From: Oribacterium sinus
GTDB taxonomy: Bacteria; Bacillota; Clostridia; Lachnospirales; Lachnospiraceae
DNA length: 64,000 bases
Assembly: GCF_014202695.1 (NCBI RefSeq)
Contig: NZ_JACHHH010000013.1
Coordinates: 1-64,000 of the forward strand
Direction: 5' to 3'
Below, piece by piece: positions 1-10,338 of the stretch. A model generated the notes under the pieces. The model had not been told where the DNA came from, made no database searches, and saw only the letters and a list, made by a program, of their open reading frames with translations. The position numbers and the translations under genes were made by a program. How positions within the stretch are numbered: the first letter of the stretch is position 1; each line of letters begins with the position of its first letter.

Positions 1-96
1 ATAGCCCAAAATGAAAGCCAGCGCCTTTAGACGCTGGCCAGTAGCAGGGGCTTATAGCCCCGAGCAAACCACCCGTTTGACGGGTGGTAGTGATTC
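1..96 (+). ncRNA. Probable right end of an IS200/IS605-type element with omegaRNA-like hairpins
   Basis: Two consecutive hairpins are visible: CCAGCG/CGCTGG around position 18-38 and ACCACCCG/CGGGTGGT around 70-90, with a short GGGGCTTATAGCCCC palindrome between them. This succession resembles the 3' ends of TnpB-carrying IS200/IS605 elements, where the transcript end forms the guide-RNA scaffold. No tnpB is visible because the window begins here. Just downstream, the sequence resumes homology with the 3' flank of the neighbouring paralogue (CTTTAGGGATACT, near 103 and 742), so the element end lies at about 90-97. Family assignment is from recall of the motif, not from a search. Confidence 0.5.
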
Positions 97-118
97 TTAT
101 TCTTTAGGGATACTATTA

Positions 119-634
119 TTATTTTTTAAGTTGCTGAATTGCACTTTCGGGTTCAAAAAAGACCTTCTTGAATTTCTCATAATAGTCCATATTATAAAAA
201 AATCCCTTGTAATAGGGTAGAATTAATTTTTTGTTTTGGTACACAGCAAATCCATCACCTAAATCAAGAACCAGTACCTCTCCATTAATGATTTTTTGAA
301 GGAATTCTTCTAATAGTTCAGATTGGTATGTTCTCTTTTCATTTTGGTGTTTTTGAGTCTTCTTTAATAGACGTAATGATATGATTTTTCCTAACCAAAT
401 ACCCCAGAAATAATTCATTATAATATTAGAGAAGCAAATAAAAAACAATAATTTAGTATACCAAGTTATCTTAAATTCGCTTACAGCAAACCAGGTAAGA
501 AATAAAAAGCAAAAGTAAATTATATTCAAGAATTGGTAGAATAGAAAATGAGGGTTGGCTTTTCCGGCACGAAAACAAAAGTTTCGAAAGCCTCTGGTAT
601 AGTAAACTTTTTCTCGCTCAGCTTTAGTTAACAT
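119..634 (-). CDS. Small membrane protein, tandem paralogue 1
   Basis: Unrecognised 171-aa protein. It starts with the family signature MLTKAEREKVYYTRGFRNFCFR and has two hydrophobic segments at about residues 35-53 and 60-80. A soluble C-terminal part contains GEVLVLDLGDGFAVYQNKK and ends FFEPESAIQQLKK. The tail loosely resembles the C-terminal half of YcxB-like proteins, but I do not assign that family. It is the last of four head-to-tail copies on the minus strand. A good AAGGAGGAAGCATCAATG start is shared with the other copies. Compared with the others, an extra A in an A-run before the stop shortens the C-terminus by about eight residues. Function unknown. Confidence 0.7.
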   Translation of the reverse strand: MLTKAEREKVYYTRGFRNFCFRAGKANPHFLFYQFLNIIYFCFLFLTWFAVSEFKITWYTKLLFFICFSNIIMNYFWGIWLGKIISLRLLKKTQKHQNEKRTYQSELLEEFLQKIINGEVLVLDLGDGFAVYQNKKLILPYYKGFFYNMDYYEKFKKVFFEPESAIQQLKK

Positions 635-695
635 TGATGCTTCCTCCTTTAGAAGTTATGGTTTGTTTCATCAAATCAGCAGGTGTCAACAACCC

Positions 696-1268
696 TTAAC
701 TTTTCTCTGATAAAGAGGAAGAATCTTTTTCAAAGTATTCTTTAGGGATACTGTTATTTTTAAGTTGCTGAATTGCACTTTCGGGTTCAAAAAAGACTTT
801 TTTGAATTTCTCATAATAGTCCATATCATAAAAAAATCCCTTGTAAAAGAATGCAATTAATTTTTTGTTTTGGAACAAAACAAATCCATCACCTAAGTCA
901 ATGACCAGTACCTCTCCATTAATGATTTTTTTAAGGAATATCTCTAACCACTCAGATGGAGAATTCTGTGTTTCCTTCTGTTGTTTTTGAGTCCTCTTAA
1001 ATAGATGTAATAATATGATTATTTTTAACCAAGTACCCCAGAAATAACCTATTATAATATTAGAGAAGCAAATAAAAAATAATAATTTAGTATACCAAGT
1101 TATTTTAAATTCGCTTATAGCAAACCAGATAAGAAATAAAAAGCAAAAGTAAATTATATTTACGAATCGGTAGAATAAATAGTGAGGGTTGGCTTTTTCG
1201 GCACGAAAACAAAAGTTTCGAAAGCCACTGGTATAAAAAACTTTTTCTCGCTCAGCTTCAGTTAACAT
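696..1268 (-). CDS. Small membrane protein, tandem paralogue 2
   Basis: Unrecognised 190-aa paralogue of the neighbouring genes. It has the same MLTEAEREKV start, the FRNFCFRAEKANPH motif, two membrane segments (about 35-53 and 60-80), and a conserved GEVLVIDLGDGFVLFQNKK segment in the soluble tail. The C-terminus runs about 14 residues past the family end (after IPKE) and is serine-rich. The upstream spacer (AAGGAGGAAGCATTAATG preceded by a conserved AT-rich stretch) is nearly identical to that of copy 1, so the duplication unit includes the upstream region. Function unknown. Confidence 0.7.
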   Translation of the reverse strand: MLTEAEREKVFYTSGFRNFCFRAEKANPHYLFYRFVNIIYFCFLFLIWFAISEFKITWYTKLLFFICFSNIIIGYFWGTWLKIIILLHLFKRTQKQQKETQNSPSEWLEIFLKKIINGEVLVIDLGDGFVLFQNKKLIAFFYKGFFYDMDYYEKFKKVFFEPESAIQQLKNNSIPKEYFEKDSSSLSEKS

Positions 1269-1368
1269 TAATGCTTCCTCCTTTAGAACTTATGGTGTGT
1301 TTCATCAAATCAGTAGGTGTCAACTATCATTAGCGCTTCTCTGATAAAGAGAAAGAATCTTTTCCCAA

Positions 1369-1916
1369 TTACTCTTTGGGGATATTGTCATTATTGTTAA
1401 GCTGCTGAATTACAATCTCAGGCTCAAAAAATACTTTTTTAAATTTATCATAATAGTCCATGTCGTAAAAAAATCCCTTGTAAAAGAGTGCAATTAATTT
1501 TTCGTTTTGATACAAAACAAATCCATCGAATAAGTCGATAACTAGTATCTCTCCGTTAATGATTTTTTGAAAGAGTTCCTTAAACGGTTTAGATCGGTAT
1601 TTCTGTCTTTTCTCTTCTTGACTTTTTGTTTCTAATAATTGAAGTATTATAGAATGTTTATAAAGGATGATTCCTAACCAAACACCCCAGAAATAATTTG
1701 CTATAATGCTCAGAAAACTTAAAAAAAACCAGATTTAACAAACCAAGCTATTTTAAACTTGGCTATAGTAAATAAGATAAGACACATGAAACATAAGTAA
1801 AGAATTTTGCGTAATCGGAACAGTAGAGCATGAGGGTTAGCTTTTCCTGCACGAAAACAAAAGTTTCGAAATCCTCTGGTATAGAAAACTTTTTCTCGTT
1901 CAGCTTCTGTTAACAT
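1369..1916 (-). pseudogene. Tandem paralogue 3, frameshifted in a T8 (sense-strand) tract
   Basis: The reading frame opens with the family start MLTEAEREKVFYTRGFRNF but stops after 65 residues at WFVKSGFF. The stop lies in a run of eight T on the coding strand at about 1719-1727. Adding one T restores an uninterrupted family protein (FLSFLSIIANYFWGVW onward) to the stop at 1369, ending NNNDNIPKE. The gene is therefore either a single-base-deletion pseudogene, a homopolymer sequencing error, or a slippage-controlled gene. The downstream half shows no other stops or frameshifts, which argues that the lesion is recent or not real. Confidence 0.7.
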
Positions 1917-2015
1917 TGATGATTCCTCCTTTAGAAGTTATGGATTATTCCACCAAATCAGTTTTGCAAGTTACCATTAGCTCTTCTCTGATAAAGAGAA
2001 AGAATTTTTTCCCAA

Positions 2016-2564
2016 TTACTCTTTAGAGATATTGTCATTATTGTTAAGCTGCTGAATTGCAATCTCGGGCTCTAAAAATATTTTCCTCAACTTCTCATAA
2101 AGCTCCATGTCATAAAAGAACCCCTTGTAAAATAATGTATATATATTTTTGTTTCGGTACAAAACAATTCCGTCTCCTAAATCCTTGACCAATATATTTC
2201 CATCAATGATTGCTTGTAGTAATTCCTCACGAGATTCAGAAAGATATTTCTGCCTCTTTTCTTGTTGCTTCTTTGTCTCCATCAACTGAAACAATACAGA
2301 ATGTTTGTATATAATCATTGTTAACCAGATACCCCAGAAATAATTAGCTATAATACCCAAGAGCCCCCCAAATAAAATGCATTTAACAAGCCAATTTATT
2401 TTAAATCCAACCATTACAAATACGATAAGACACATGAAACATAAGAGAAGAATTTTGCGTAATCGGAGTAGTAGAGCATGAGGGTTAGCCTTTCCGACAC
2501 GAAAGCAAAAGTTTCGAAAGCCTCTGGTAAAGTAAACTTTCTCTCTTTCAGCTTCAGTTAACAT
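2016..2564 (-). CDS. Small membrane protein, tandem paralogue 4
   Basis: This 182-aa paralogue is the first of the tandem set in transcription order. I start it at MLTEAEREKVYFTRG because that matches the other copies and has AGGAGGAAAAGCA directly upstream; the frame is open further up to 2660 but that extension has no counterpart elsewhere. It has two membrane segments (about 37-55 and 60-80), a charged KKQQEKRQKYLSESREE linker and the conserved KDLGDGIVLYRNK tail, ending NNNDNISKE. It is more diverged from copies 1 and 2, and closest to copy 3. Function unknown. Confidence 0.7.
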   Translation of the reverse strand: MLTEAEREKVYFTRGFRNFCFRVGKANPHALLLRLRKILLLCFMCLIVFVMVGFKINWLVKCILFGGLLGIIANYFWGIWLTMIIYKHSVLFQLMETKKQQEKRQKYLSESREELLQAIIDGNILVKDLGDGIVLYRNKNIYTLFYKGFFYDMELYEKLRKIFLEPEIAIQQLNNNDNISKE

Positions 2565-2778
2565 TGCTTTTCCTCCTACCCTTAGCATAAATTCTGAATC
2601 AGTATATTTAGGCAAAATGTTGCCACGAATCTTTCTTTTGCATCCTGCTTGCTCTTCCATTTTACGTGATATTTTATCGTGATTTTATGGAAGGAGCAAT
2701 TAGTATTCTTTTTCGGAATACAAGATATTTCCTATTGTAGTTGAAAATGATTTAGTGCTATAGTTTAGCGGTAAATGA

Positions 2779-4134
<1,356 letters not shown>

Positions 4135-4171
4135 GAGAGAAGTAAGGGCGAGAGAACCGATTTAGGGTGAA

Positions 4172-4217
4172 GGACTTGGCTATAGGCAAAAACTATAGCC
4201 AAGTCCTGTTTTTTTAT
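4172..4217 (+). terminator. Intrinsic terminator of gdhA
   Basis: Perfect stem GGACTTGGCTATAG/CTATAGCCAAGTCC with a six-base loop, followed by TGTTTTTTTAT. It ends gdhA transcription before metE. Confidence 0.92.
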
Positions 4218-4262
4218 ATTTGCCTAAGGAAACGTTTTTACGCTATACTATATCCACTTCAG

Positions 4263-4287
4263 AGACTCTCATTAGGGGGAGTCTAAG
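4263..4287 (+). other. Small hairpin in the metE leader
   Basis: AGACTC...GAGTCT stem in the roughly 125-nt leader of metE. I looked for T-box and SAM-riboswitch signatures and did not see them; the hairpin's role is unknown. Confidence 0.3.
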
Positions 4288-4342
4288 GAATGACAAGAAA
4301 AGCATTTTTGTAAAGGAAAATAAAAAGTAAGGAGAAAAAAGC

Positions 4343-6610
4343 ATGCAAACATCAGTAATCGGTTTCCCAAGAGTGGGAGCATTAAGAGAACTAAAGTTTA
4401 CAACAGAGAAGTTTTTTAAGGGATTGGTTTCCGAGCAGGAGCTACAGGAGCTTGCAAAGGATATTCGAAAGAAGCAGTGGTTAAAGATGCAGCAGGAGGA
4501 AGTGGATTTCATCCCTTCCAATGATTTCTCTTTTTACGATAACTTTTTAGATACAGCAGTGCTTTTTAACATCATTCCGGATCGTTACAGAGAATTGTCC
4601 TTAAGTCCCTTGGAGCAGTACTTTGCTATGGCAAGAGGCTATAAGGGAGAGGCCGGAGACGTGAAGGCTTTGGCAATGAAGAAGTGGTTTAATACCAACT
4701 ACCATTACATGGTAGCGGAAATCTCCGATAAGGATGTAATCTCCCTTGTGGGTGACAAGCCCTTCCAGGAGTATGAGGAGGCAAAGGCTTTAGGGGTTGA
4801 GACCAAGCCTGTAGTTATCGGACCATTTACCTTATTAAAGCTGCTTCGTTATACAGAGAAGAAGACCGAGAAGGATTTCCTGGAGCAGGCAGTTTCCGCT
4901 TACAAGGCGTATGTGGAGAGATTCGTTTCTCTTGGTGCCAAGTGGATTGCCTTTGATGAGGCTTATCTGGTAAGAGACCTGGAGAAGGAAGACTTGGAGC
5001 TCTTTACCGCATTATATCAGGGAATTCTTTCTGTAAAGGGCAGCACCAGGGTTATATTACAGACATATTTTGGCGATGTAAGAGATGCCTATGAAAGCAT
5101 TTTGGCACTCCCCTTTGACGGTGTAGGTCTTGACTTCTTAGAGGGTAAGGAGACCAAGGCACTTGTATCCAAGGGCTTCCCCAAGGACAAGCTTCTTTTC
5201 GCCGGTTTGGTAAACGGAAAGAATATCTGGAGAAACCATTACGAGAAGACCATGCAGGAGGTAAAGGATTTAGAGGCTAAGGGCATTTCCGTAGTACTTA
5301 GTACTTCTTGCTCCTTACTGCATGTTCCTTACACCTTAGTAGGAGAGAATAAGCTTTCCGAGGAAGTAAAGAGACATTTCAGCTTTGCTATCGAGAAGCT
5401 GGAAGAGCTTTTGGATTTAAAGGAGCTTCTTAGCGGTAAGGCTAAGCCGGAGGTTTTAGAGGCGAATAAGGCGCTCTTTGCAACAGCAAGACCGAACAGT
5501 GAAGACAAGTCGGTAAAGGATCGTTGTGCAGCTATTACCGATGCGGACTACACTAGACTTCCTGTATTTGAAGAGAGAGAAAAGCTTCAGAAGGAAGAGT
5601 TTAAGCTTCCCCTCTTCCCCACCACAACCATTGGTTCCTTCCCACAGAGTGCGGATGTTCGTGCCAACAGAACTGCCTTTAAGAAGGGGGAGAAGACCAA
5701 GGAAGAGTACATTGCTTTTAACCAAAAGAAGATTGCAGAGTGGGTAAAGATTCAGGAAGATTTGGATCTGGATGTACTGGTTCACGGTGAGTTTGAAAGA
5801 AACGACATGGTGGAGTACTTCGGAGAGCTCTTAAGCGGATTCTTATTTACCGAGAAGGCTTGGGTACAGTCCTATGGAACTCGTTGCGTAAAGCCGCCAA
5901 TTATCTGGGGTGATGTACGTAGACTTTCCGCTATGACTGTGGAATGGTCCACCTATGCACAGAGCTTAACCAAGCGTCCCATGAAGGGAATGCTGACAGG
6001 ACCTGTAACCATCTTAAACTGGTCCTTCCCAAGAGAGGATATCAGCATTGCGGAGAGCACAAAGCAGATTGCTCTGGCCATCCGTGATGAGGTATTGGAT
6101 TTAGAGAAGAATGGTATCAAGATCATTCAGGTAGACGAAGCGGCTTTAAGAGAGAAGTTACCTCTTCGTAAGTCTGACTGGTACAGTGAGTATCTGGATT
6201 GGGCTATTCCCGCCTTCCGTTTGGTACACAGCGGATGTCAGGCAGGCACTCAGATTCACACCCATATGTGCTACAGTGAGTTTACCGATATTATTAAAGC
6301 GATTGACAACATGGATGCGGACGTTATTTCCTTCGAGGCTTCCCGTTCCGATTTACTGATTTTGGACTCCTTAAGAGAGAACCATTTCCGTACAGAGGTT
6401 GGACCCGGAGTTTATGACATTCACTCCCCGAGAGTGCCCTCCGTTCAGGAAATTAGAGAAGCATTGGCAAAGATGCTGAAGAAGATTGAAAAAGAGAAAC
6501 TGTGGGTAAATCCGGACTGCGGATTGAAGACTAGAGCAAGCGAGGAGACCTTGGCAAGTTTAGCAAATCTTGTCCAGGCGGCAAAGGAATTGAGAAATGA
6601 GTATTGTTGA
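4343..6610 (+). CDS. metE: Cobalamin-independent methionine synthase
   Basis: Transfers the methyl group of 5-methyltetrahydropteroyl-triglutamate to homocysteine to give methionine. The 755-aa length fits the two-barrel MetE. The N-terminal barrel begins [17 protein letters not shown]. The catalytic C-terminal barrel carries [40 protein letters not shown] and the zinc ligands in HTHMCYSEF (His and Cys near residues 639-641) and NPDCGLKTR (Cys near 725). AAGGAGAAAAAAGC precedes the ATG. It overlaps metF by 14 bases, so the methyl-donor producer is translationally coupled to the consumer. Synthesis of methionine here does not require B12. Confidence 0.97.
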   Translation: MQTSVIGFPRVGALRELKFTTEKFFKGLVSEQELQELAKDIRKKQWLKMQQEEVDFIPSNDFSFYDNFLDTAVLFNIIPDRYRELSLSPLEQYFAMARGYKGEAGDVKALAMKKWFNTNYHYMVAEISDKDVISLVGDKPFQEYEEAKALGVETKPVVIGPFTLLKLLRYTEKKTEKDFLEQAVSAYKAYVERFVSLGAKWIAFDEAYLVRDLEKEDLELFTALYQGILSVKGSTRVILQTYFGDVRDAYESILALPFDGVGLDFLEGKETKALVSKGFPKDKLLFAGLVNGKNIWRNHYEKTMQEVKDLEAKGISVVLSTSCSLLHVPYTLVGENKLSEEVKRHFSFAIEKLEELLDLKELLSGKAKPEVLEANKALFATARPNSEDKSVKDRCAAITDADYTRLPVFEEREKLQKEEFKLPLFPTTTIGSFPQSADVRANRTAFKKGEKTKEEYIAFNQKKIAEWVKIQEDLDLDVLVHGEFERNDMVEYFGELLSGFLFTEKAWVQSYGTRCVKPPIIWGDVRRLSAMTVEWSTYAQSLTKRPMKGMLTGPVTILNWSFPREDISIAESTKQIALAIRDEVLDLEKNGIKIIQVDEAALREKLPLRKSDWYSEYLDWAIPAFRLVHSGCQAGTQIHTHMCYSEFTDIIKAIDNMDADVISFEASRSDLLILDSLRENHFRTEVGPGVYDIHSPRVPSVQEIREALAKMLKKIEKEKLWVNPDCGLKTRASEETLASLANLVQAAKELRNEYC

Positions 6611-7499
6611 TTTATTTCAAGAAAAAACAGTGTTTTCCTTCGAGGTGTTTCCACCTCGGAGGAACTCACCCATTGAAACCATATATGACACTTTGGATGA
6701 GCTTCGGGATTTAAAACCGGATTTCATTTCGGTGACATACGGGGCGGGGGGCGGAAAGAATAACCAAAGCACCATCCCTATTGCAGAGCACATTAAGAAG
6801 GTCTGCGAAGTGCCCAGCGTGGTTCATTTTCCTTGTATAAATTTAACAAAGCAGGATGTATTAGAAAAGATTGAAGAGTTGAAGACTGCCGGAATCAAGA
6901 ATATCCTGGCTCTCAGAGGAGATATTCCGGAGGGAGAGGAGAATAGAGGAGATTTCCGTTACGCTTCCGACCTGATTGCCTTTTTGAAGGAGCACGGAAA
7001 CTTCCATATTTCCGCAGCCTGCTATCCGGAGGGACATATTGAGAGCGCGGATAGAGTAGAGGACATTCGTTACTTAAAGAACAAGGTGGATGCGGGAGCG
7101 GAGCACCTGATTTCCCAGCTTTTCTTTGAAAATAAGCAGTTCTACATTTTCCAGGAGCGTTGCGCTTTGGCCGGAATTGATGTTCCCATTGAAGCGGGAA
7201 TTATGCCGGTCATCAACAAGCGTCAGGTCTTAAAGATGGCCAGTCTTTGCGGGGTAAAGGTTCCGAAGAAGTTTCAGAATATTTTGGACAAGTATGAGGA
7301 TAACCCCATTGCCATGAGAGATGCGGGCATTGCCTATGCGGTGGATCAGATCGTGGATCTGGTGACTCACGGCGTGGACGGTGTGCATCTTTACACCATG
7401 AACAACCCTTACATTGCCAGAAAGATTTATAAGGCAACCCATAGTCTTTTTGAGTCTACTCAGAAGGGCAACCCGGGCGGTTCCAGCGCTTCCGCATAG
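6597..7499 (+). CDS. metF: 5,10-methylenetetrahydrofolate reductase
   Basis: Makes 5-methyl-THF, the methyl donor for MetE, using a flavin. The 300-aa length is normal for bacterial MetF. Visible family features are FSFEVFPPR at 13-21, SVTYGAGG near 46-53, [10 protein letters not shown] near 101-110, the [11 protein letters not shown] segment and [11 protein letters not shown]. The ATG lies inside the last codons of metE (14-base overlap), indicating coupled translation in one operon. Confidence 0.96.
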   Translation: MSIVDLFQEKTVFSFEVFPPRRNSPIETIYDTLDELRDLKPDFISVTYGAGGGKNNQSTIPIAEHIKKVCEVPSVVHFPCINLTKQDVLEKIEELKTAGIKNILALRGDIPEGEENRGDFRYASDLIAFLKEHGNFHISAACYPEGHIESADRVEDIRYLKNKVDAGAEHLISQLFFENKQFYIFQERCALAGIDVPIEAGIMPVINKRQVLKMASLCGVKVPKKFQNILDKYEDNPIAMRDAGIAYAVDQIVDLVTHGVDGVHLYTMNNPYIARKIYKATHSLFESTQKGNPGGSSASA

Positions 7500-7581
7500 A
7501 GAGGGTAGGGAAGCTTTGAAAATGGCGTTTTTCAAAAAGCATTAAAATAGCAGTAAAATGAGCTTTCATGTGGCATAGGAT

Positions 7582-7640
7582 GGAAAAGGGGAAGGTATCA
7601 TACCCCGCTTTCCGACCTGTACCGCATGGCTTTTTTTATT
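7582..7640 (+). other. Hairpin plus T-run in the metF-DUF3881 gap
   Basis: The 301-base gap after metF contains an interrupted stem (GGAAA-GGGG paired with CCCC-TTTCC, 7582-7613) and, 17 bases later, a TTTTTTT run. It may terminate the met operon, but the distance from stem to T-run is too long for a clean intrinsic terminator. A second weak hairpin (TTTGAAAA/TTTTTCAAA) lies at about 7515-7537. Confidence 0.35.
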
Positions 7641-7800
7641 CTCGCCTGTTTTCAAGACCATTTAGGGAGGATGCGGGCATTTGGCTTTGATTCGGACATG
7701 GGGTATGGTTTTAGACATTCCCCGGTAGCTATTGCAAGACAGTAGCCTTTGTTGTAAGATATGGAGATGGTTTCAGAGAGGTCAGGAAAGAGGAAGGCTA

Positions 7801-8694
7801 ATGCATAAGTTTCTACGATCCATTGGGTTTTCTGCATTGCAGGAAGACAAGGATGCAGAGTTTTATTTACAAAGGGCAGTACATGAAAAATATCGCAGCA
7901 GCTTTGTCTCCTATGGAAATGGACAGGTGGTGGAGCAGTATCAGCTTCCGGTAGCTCCCTCTATGGGTATTACCGTGGTGGGGCACAGAGATGCAGAGGG
8001 AATTTTTCACAGGGACTATTATTTCCCTTACATGCGTTCCTACGAAGGGGTGGAAACGGTGGAGGGAAGCCTTGAGCGCCATGCGGAAAAGGAAACCTAT
8101 GCCGGCGTGATGGAGGATTTTACCTCAGGGATTACCCTGATTTATTATCTTTGCAATTCTCTGGAAGCCTATCAGCTGAAACGGATGCAGATTAAGGCGG
8201 TGCCCAAGCAGGTCTATCTCACCGGACTTTCCGTGGAAGGAAAGATTCTTCTTCCCATAGAGAAGAAGGCGGAGGATGAGTGGGTAAAGCGACAGCACTT
8301 TGTTGAGCAGATGAAGCTTTTCGAGGCGGCAAAGGCAGGAGACCAGGATGCTTTGGAAACCCTGACGGAGACCGATATGAATCTGATGTCCGAGGTGAAT
8401 GAGCGAATCGAAAAGGAAGATCTGTACAGCTTGGTGGAGTCCACCTTTATGCCTACCGGGGTGGAGTGCGATCAGTATTCCATTTTGGGAGAGATTGTGA
8501 ATATTCGGGTAAAGAGCAACGTCTATACCCATGAAAATATCTTGGATTTAAAAGTAAGATGTATGGACGCGGTATTTCGCGTTTGCATCAATGAAAAAGA
8601 TCTTTTGGGAGTCCCCGCCATTGGCCGCCGTTTTAAGGGCAATGTGTGGATGCAGGGAGAAGTGGAGTTTTTGGAGCAAGGCTCTAATTCCTAA
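7801..8694 (+). CDS. DUF3881 family protein
   Basis: Cytoplasmic protein of a family I associate with Lachnospiraceae and whose function is unknown. I start it at MHKFLRSIGFSALQ because that matches the family N-terminus and has AGGAAGGCTA immediately upstream; the open frame extends further upstream without a good ribosome site. The 297-aa product has no signal peptide or membrane segment. It contains a long acidic/helical middle (EQMKLFEAAKAGDQDALETL) and a C-terminal beta-rich part (YSILGEIVNIRVKSNVYTHE). It sits just ahead of ylmH on the same strand. Confidence 0.75.
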   Translation: MHKFLRSIGFSALQEDKDAEFYLQRAVHEKYRSSFVSYGNGQVVEQYQLPVAPSMGITVVGHRDAEGIFHRDYYFPYMRSYEGVETVEGSLERHAEKETYAGVMEDFTSGITLIYYLCNSLEAYQLKRMQIKAVPKQVYLTGLSVEGKILLPIEKKAEDEWVKRQHFVEQMKLFEAAKAGDQDALETLTETDMNLMSEVNERIEKEDLYSLVESTFMPTGVECDQYSILGEIVNIRVKSNVYTHENILDLKVRCMDAVFRVCINEKDLLGVPAIGRRFKGNVWMQGEVEFLEQGSNS

Positions 8695-8749
8695 GTATGA
8701 TTGTTTGAAAGATAGATATAGGAAATAGTAAGCGAGACAATAAAAGACC

Positions 8750-9514
8750 ATGAAAGACAGAGAAGATATTCTTGCCCACGTGGAAGATATTTGGCGAAAA
8801 ACAGAAGAGCGCGGTATAGTGCGAAACAGTCCCTTTTTATCGGAAAGAGAAAGGGGACTTTTTTTAGAGAAAATCAAAAGGGAAAGAGGGGCTAAGTTTC
8901 TGCTTTTGGGAGGAGAAGAGGCGGAACGACAGGCCTTTTTCTTTTACCCAAGTTTCATGGAGGAGGAAGAGTGCAGGGAGCTTCTCTTGGAAGACAATCC
9001 TGTAGTGCTTTTGGAAATTCAGGGAAAGCAGAAAAAATTTTCCGAAGAATTGTCCCATAGAGATGTACTGGGAGCCATTATGAGTCTTGGGATAGAACGG
9101 GAAATGCTGGGAGACATCTTCTTTCGGGATGAGAAAAGCTATGTCTATCTGCTTCGGAAAATGAGGGACTATCTCTTGGAGAATTTGCAGCAGATTCGGC
9201 ATACCAGTGTAGAAATCAAAGAGTGTGAGGAAGCCTTTGTCCCTAAGCAGGAAAGAATAGAGGAGCAGATTTTTGCCGCCTCCGAACGACTGGACGGTAT
9301 CGTTTCCGCGGTATTCCACCTTTCCAGAGGAAAGGCACAGGAATACTTTGCCAAAGAACTGGTGTATAAGGACGGTTTGGCGGCGAAGGGCAGCAGCAGT
9401 CTAAAGGGAGGAGAAAAGATTTCCGTAAGAGGGCTGGGGAAGTTCCATTACCTTGGCCTTGAGAAAAACACCAAAAAGGGGAGAATGGTTTTACGGATCC
9501 TGCGATATGGATAG
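8750..9514 (+). CDS. ylmH: S4-domain RNA-binding protein, YlmH family
   Basis: This 254-aa protein matches the YlmH layout: an N-terminal mixed domain (LLLGGEEAERQAFFFYPSF, then DVLGAIMSLGIEREMLGDIFF) followed by a C-terminal S4 RNA-binding domain (about residues 180-254, with LSRGKAQEYFAKELVYKDG and the basic GLGKFHYLG end). Family members bind RNA or ribosomes and are usually encoded near cell-division genes; here the neighbours differ. The stop codon lies inside the first bases of a large palindromic repeat (GATATGGATAG), so the repeat abuts the gene with no spacer. Confidence 0.88.
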   Translation: MKDREDILAHVEDIWRKTEERGIVRNSPFLSERERGLFLEKIKRERGAKFLLLGGEEAERQAFFFYPSFMEEEECRELLLEDNPVVLLEIQGKQKKFSEELSHRDVLGAIMSLGIEREMLGDIFFRDEKSYVYLLRKMRDYLLENLQQIRHTSVEIKECEEAFVPKQERIEEQIFAASERLDGIVSAVFHLSRGKAQEYFAKELVYKDGLAAKGSSSLKGGEKISVRGLGKFHYLGLEKNTKKGRMVLRILRYG

Positions 9515-10330
9515 AGGAACTGTAACCATTGAAGGCGTTCGCTCCAATGCAGTATAGGCATGGAATCGGGCACGCTCCTGCTAAGCTCGCTCTCTTCGAA
9601 GCGAGGAACTGTAACCATTGAAGAGACAAGCTCCGATGTATAATAGGTCTGTATTTGGGGCACGCTCCCGCTAACCTCGCCCCTGCGAAGGGAAGGACTG
9701 TATACATCGAAGGCGTTCGCTCCAATGCAGTATAGACATGGAATCGGGCACGCTCCCGCTAACTTCGCCTTCGCAGCGGTACTAACTTCAAGCTTCGCTT
9801 TAGCTTGCTTTCAGTAAGTACCGGCGGGCTCAGATTGCCCTCTTCCATGCCTATACTGCATCAGTCGCTACAATTCATTGATGTTACAGTCCTTCTCTTC
9901 GCAGGTTTGCTAGTATCGGGCTCGGATTGCCCTCTTTCATGCCTATACTGCATCTGTCGCTTCAATTCATTGATTGTTACAGTCCTCTACTCCACAGGTT
10001 TTCGCAAGTATCGGGCTCGGATTGCCCTCTTTCATGCCTATACTGCATCAGCCGCTTCACTTCATTGATTGTTACAGTCTTTCTCTCCGCAGGTTTTCGC
10101 AAGTATCGGGCTCAGATTGCCCTCTTACAGACCTATTATACATCAGTCGCTTCATCTTATTGGTTTCTACAGTTCTTCGCTTCGCAAGTTTGGCTAGTAT
10201 CGGGCTCAGATTGCCCTCTTCCATGCCTATACTGCATCTGTCGCTTCACTTTATTGATTATTACAGTCTTTCTTTCTGTAGGTTTTCAGCAAGTATTGGC
10301 CTCGGATTGTCTCCTCGTCTATCCATATCG
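9503..10330. repeat. Composite palindromic repeat, copy D (about 94-bp unit, three forward and five reverse)
   Basis: The whole gap between ylmH and hflX is repeat. A module of about 94 bp containing TGCAGTATAGGCATG and a GGGC-rich segment occurs three times on the plus strand (marker near 9547, 9631, 9726). It then recurs five times inverted (near 9846, 9938, 10034, 10127, 10222). The block is bounded by the inverted ends CGATATGGATAG (9503) and CTATCCATATCG (about 10319). The centre, about 9770-9830, carries the AGTACT/AGTACC-flanked loop seen in other copies. Open frames across this block are repeat artefacts. Confidence 0.9.
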
Positions 10331-10338
10331 AAGGATAC

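Noticed and set aside
11-220. 69-codon frame at the left edge
   Set aside because: It crosses the IS-end hairpins and then runs antisense into the first paralogue; no ribosome site.
4218-4342. T-box or SAM riboswitch upstream of metE
   Set aside because: The leader is too short and lacks a T-box sequence or SAM-I core; only one small hairpin is present.
9503-10330. CRISPR array
   Set aside because: Units are about 94 bp, diverged, present in both orientations and have no short unique spacers or cas genes nearby.
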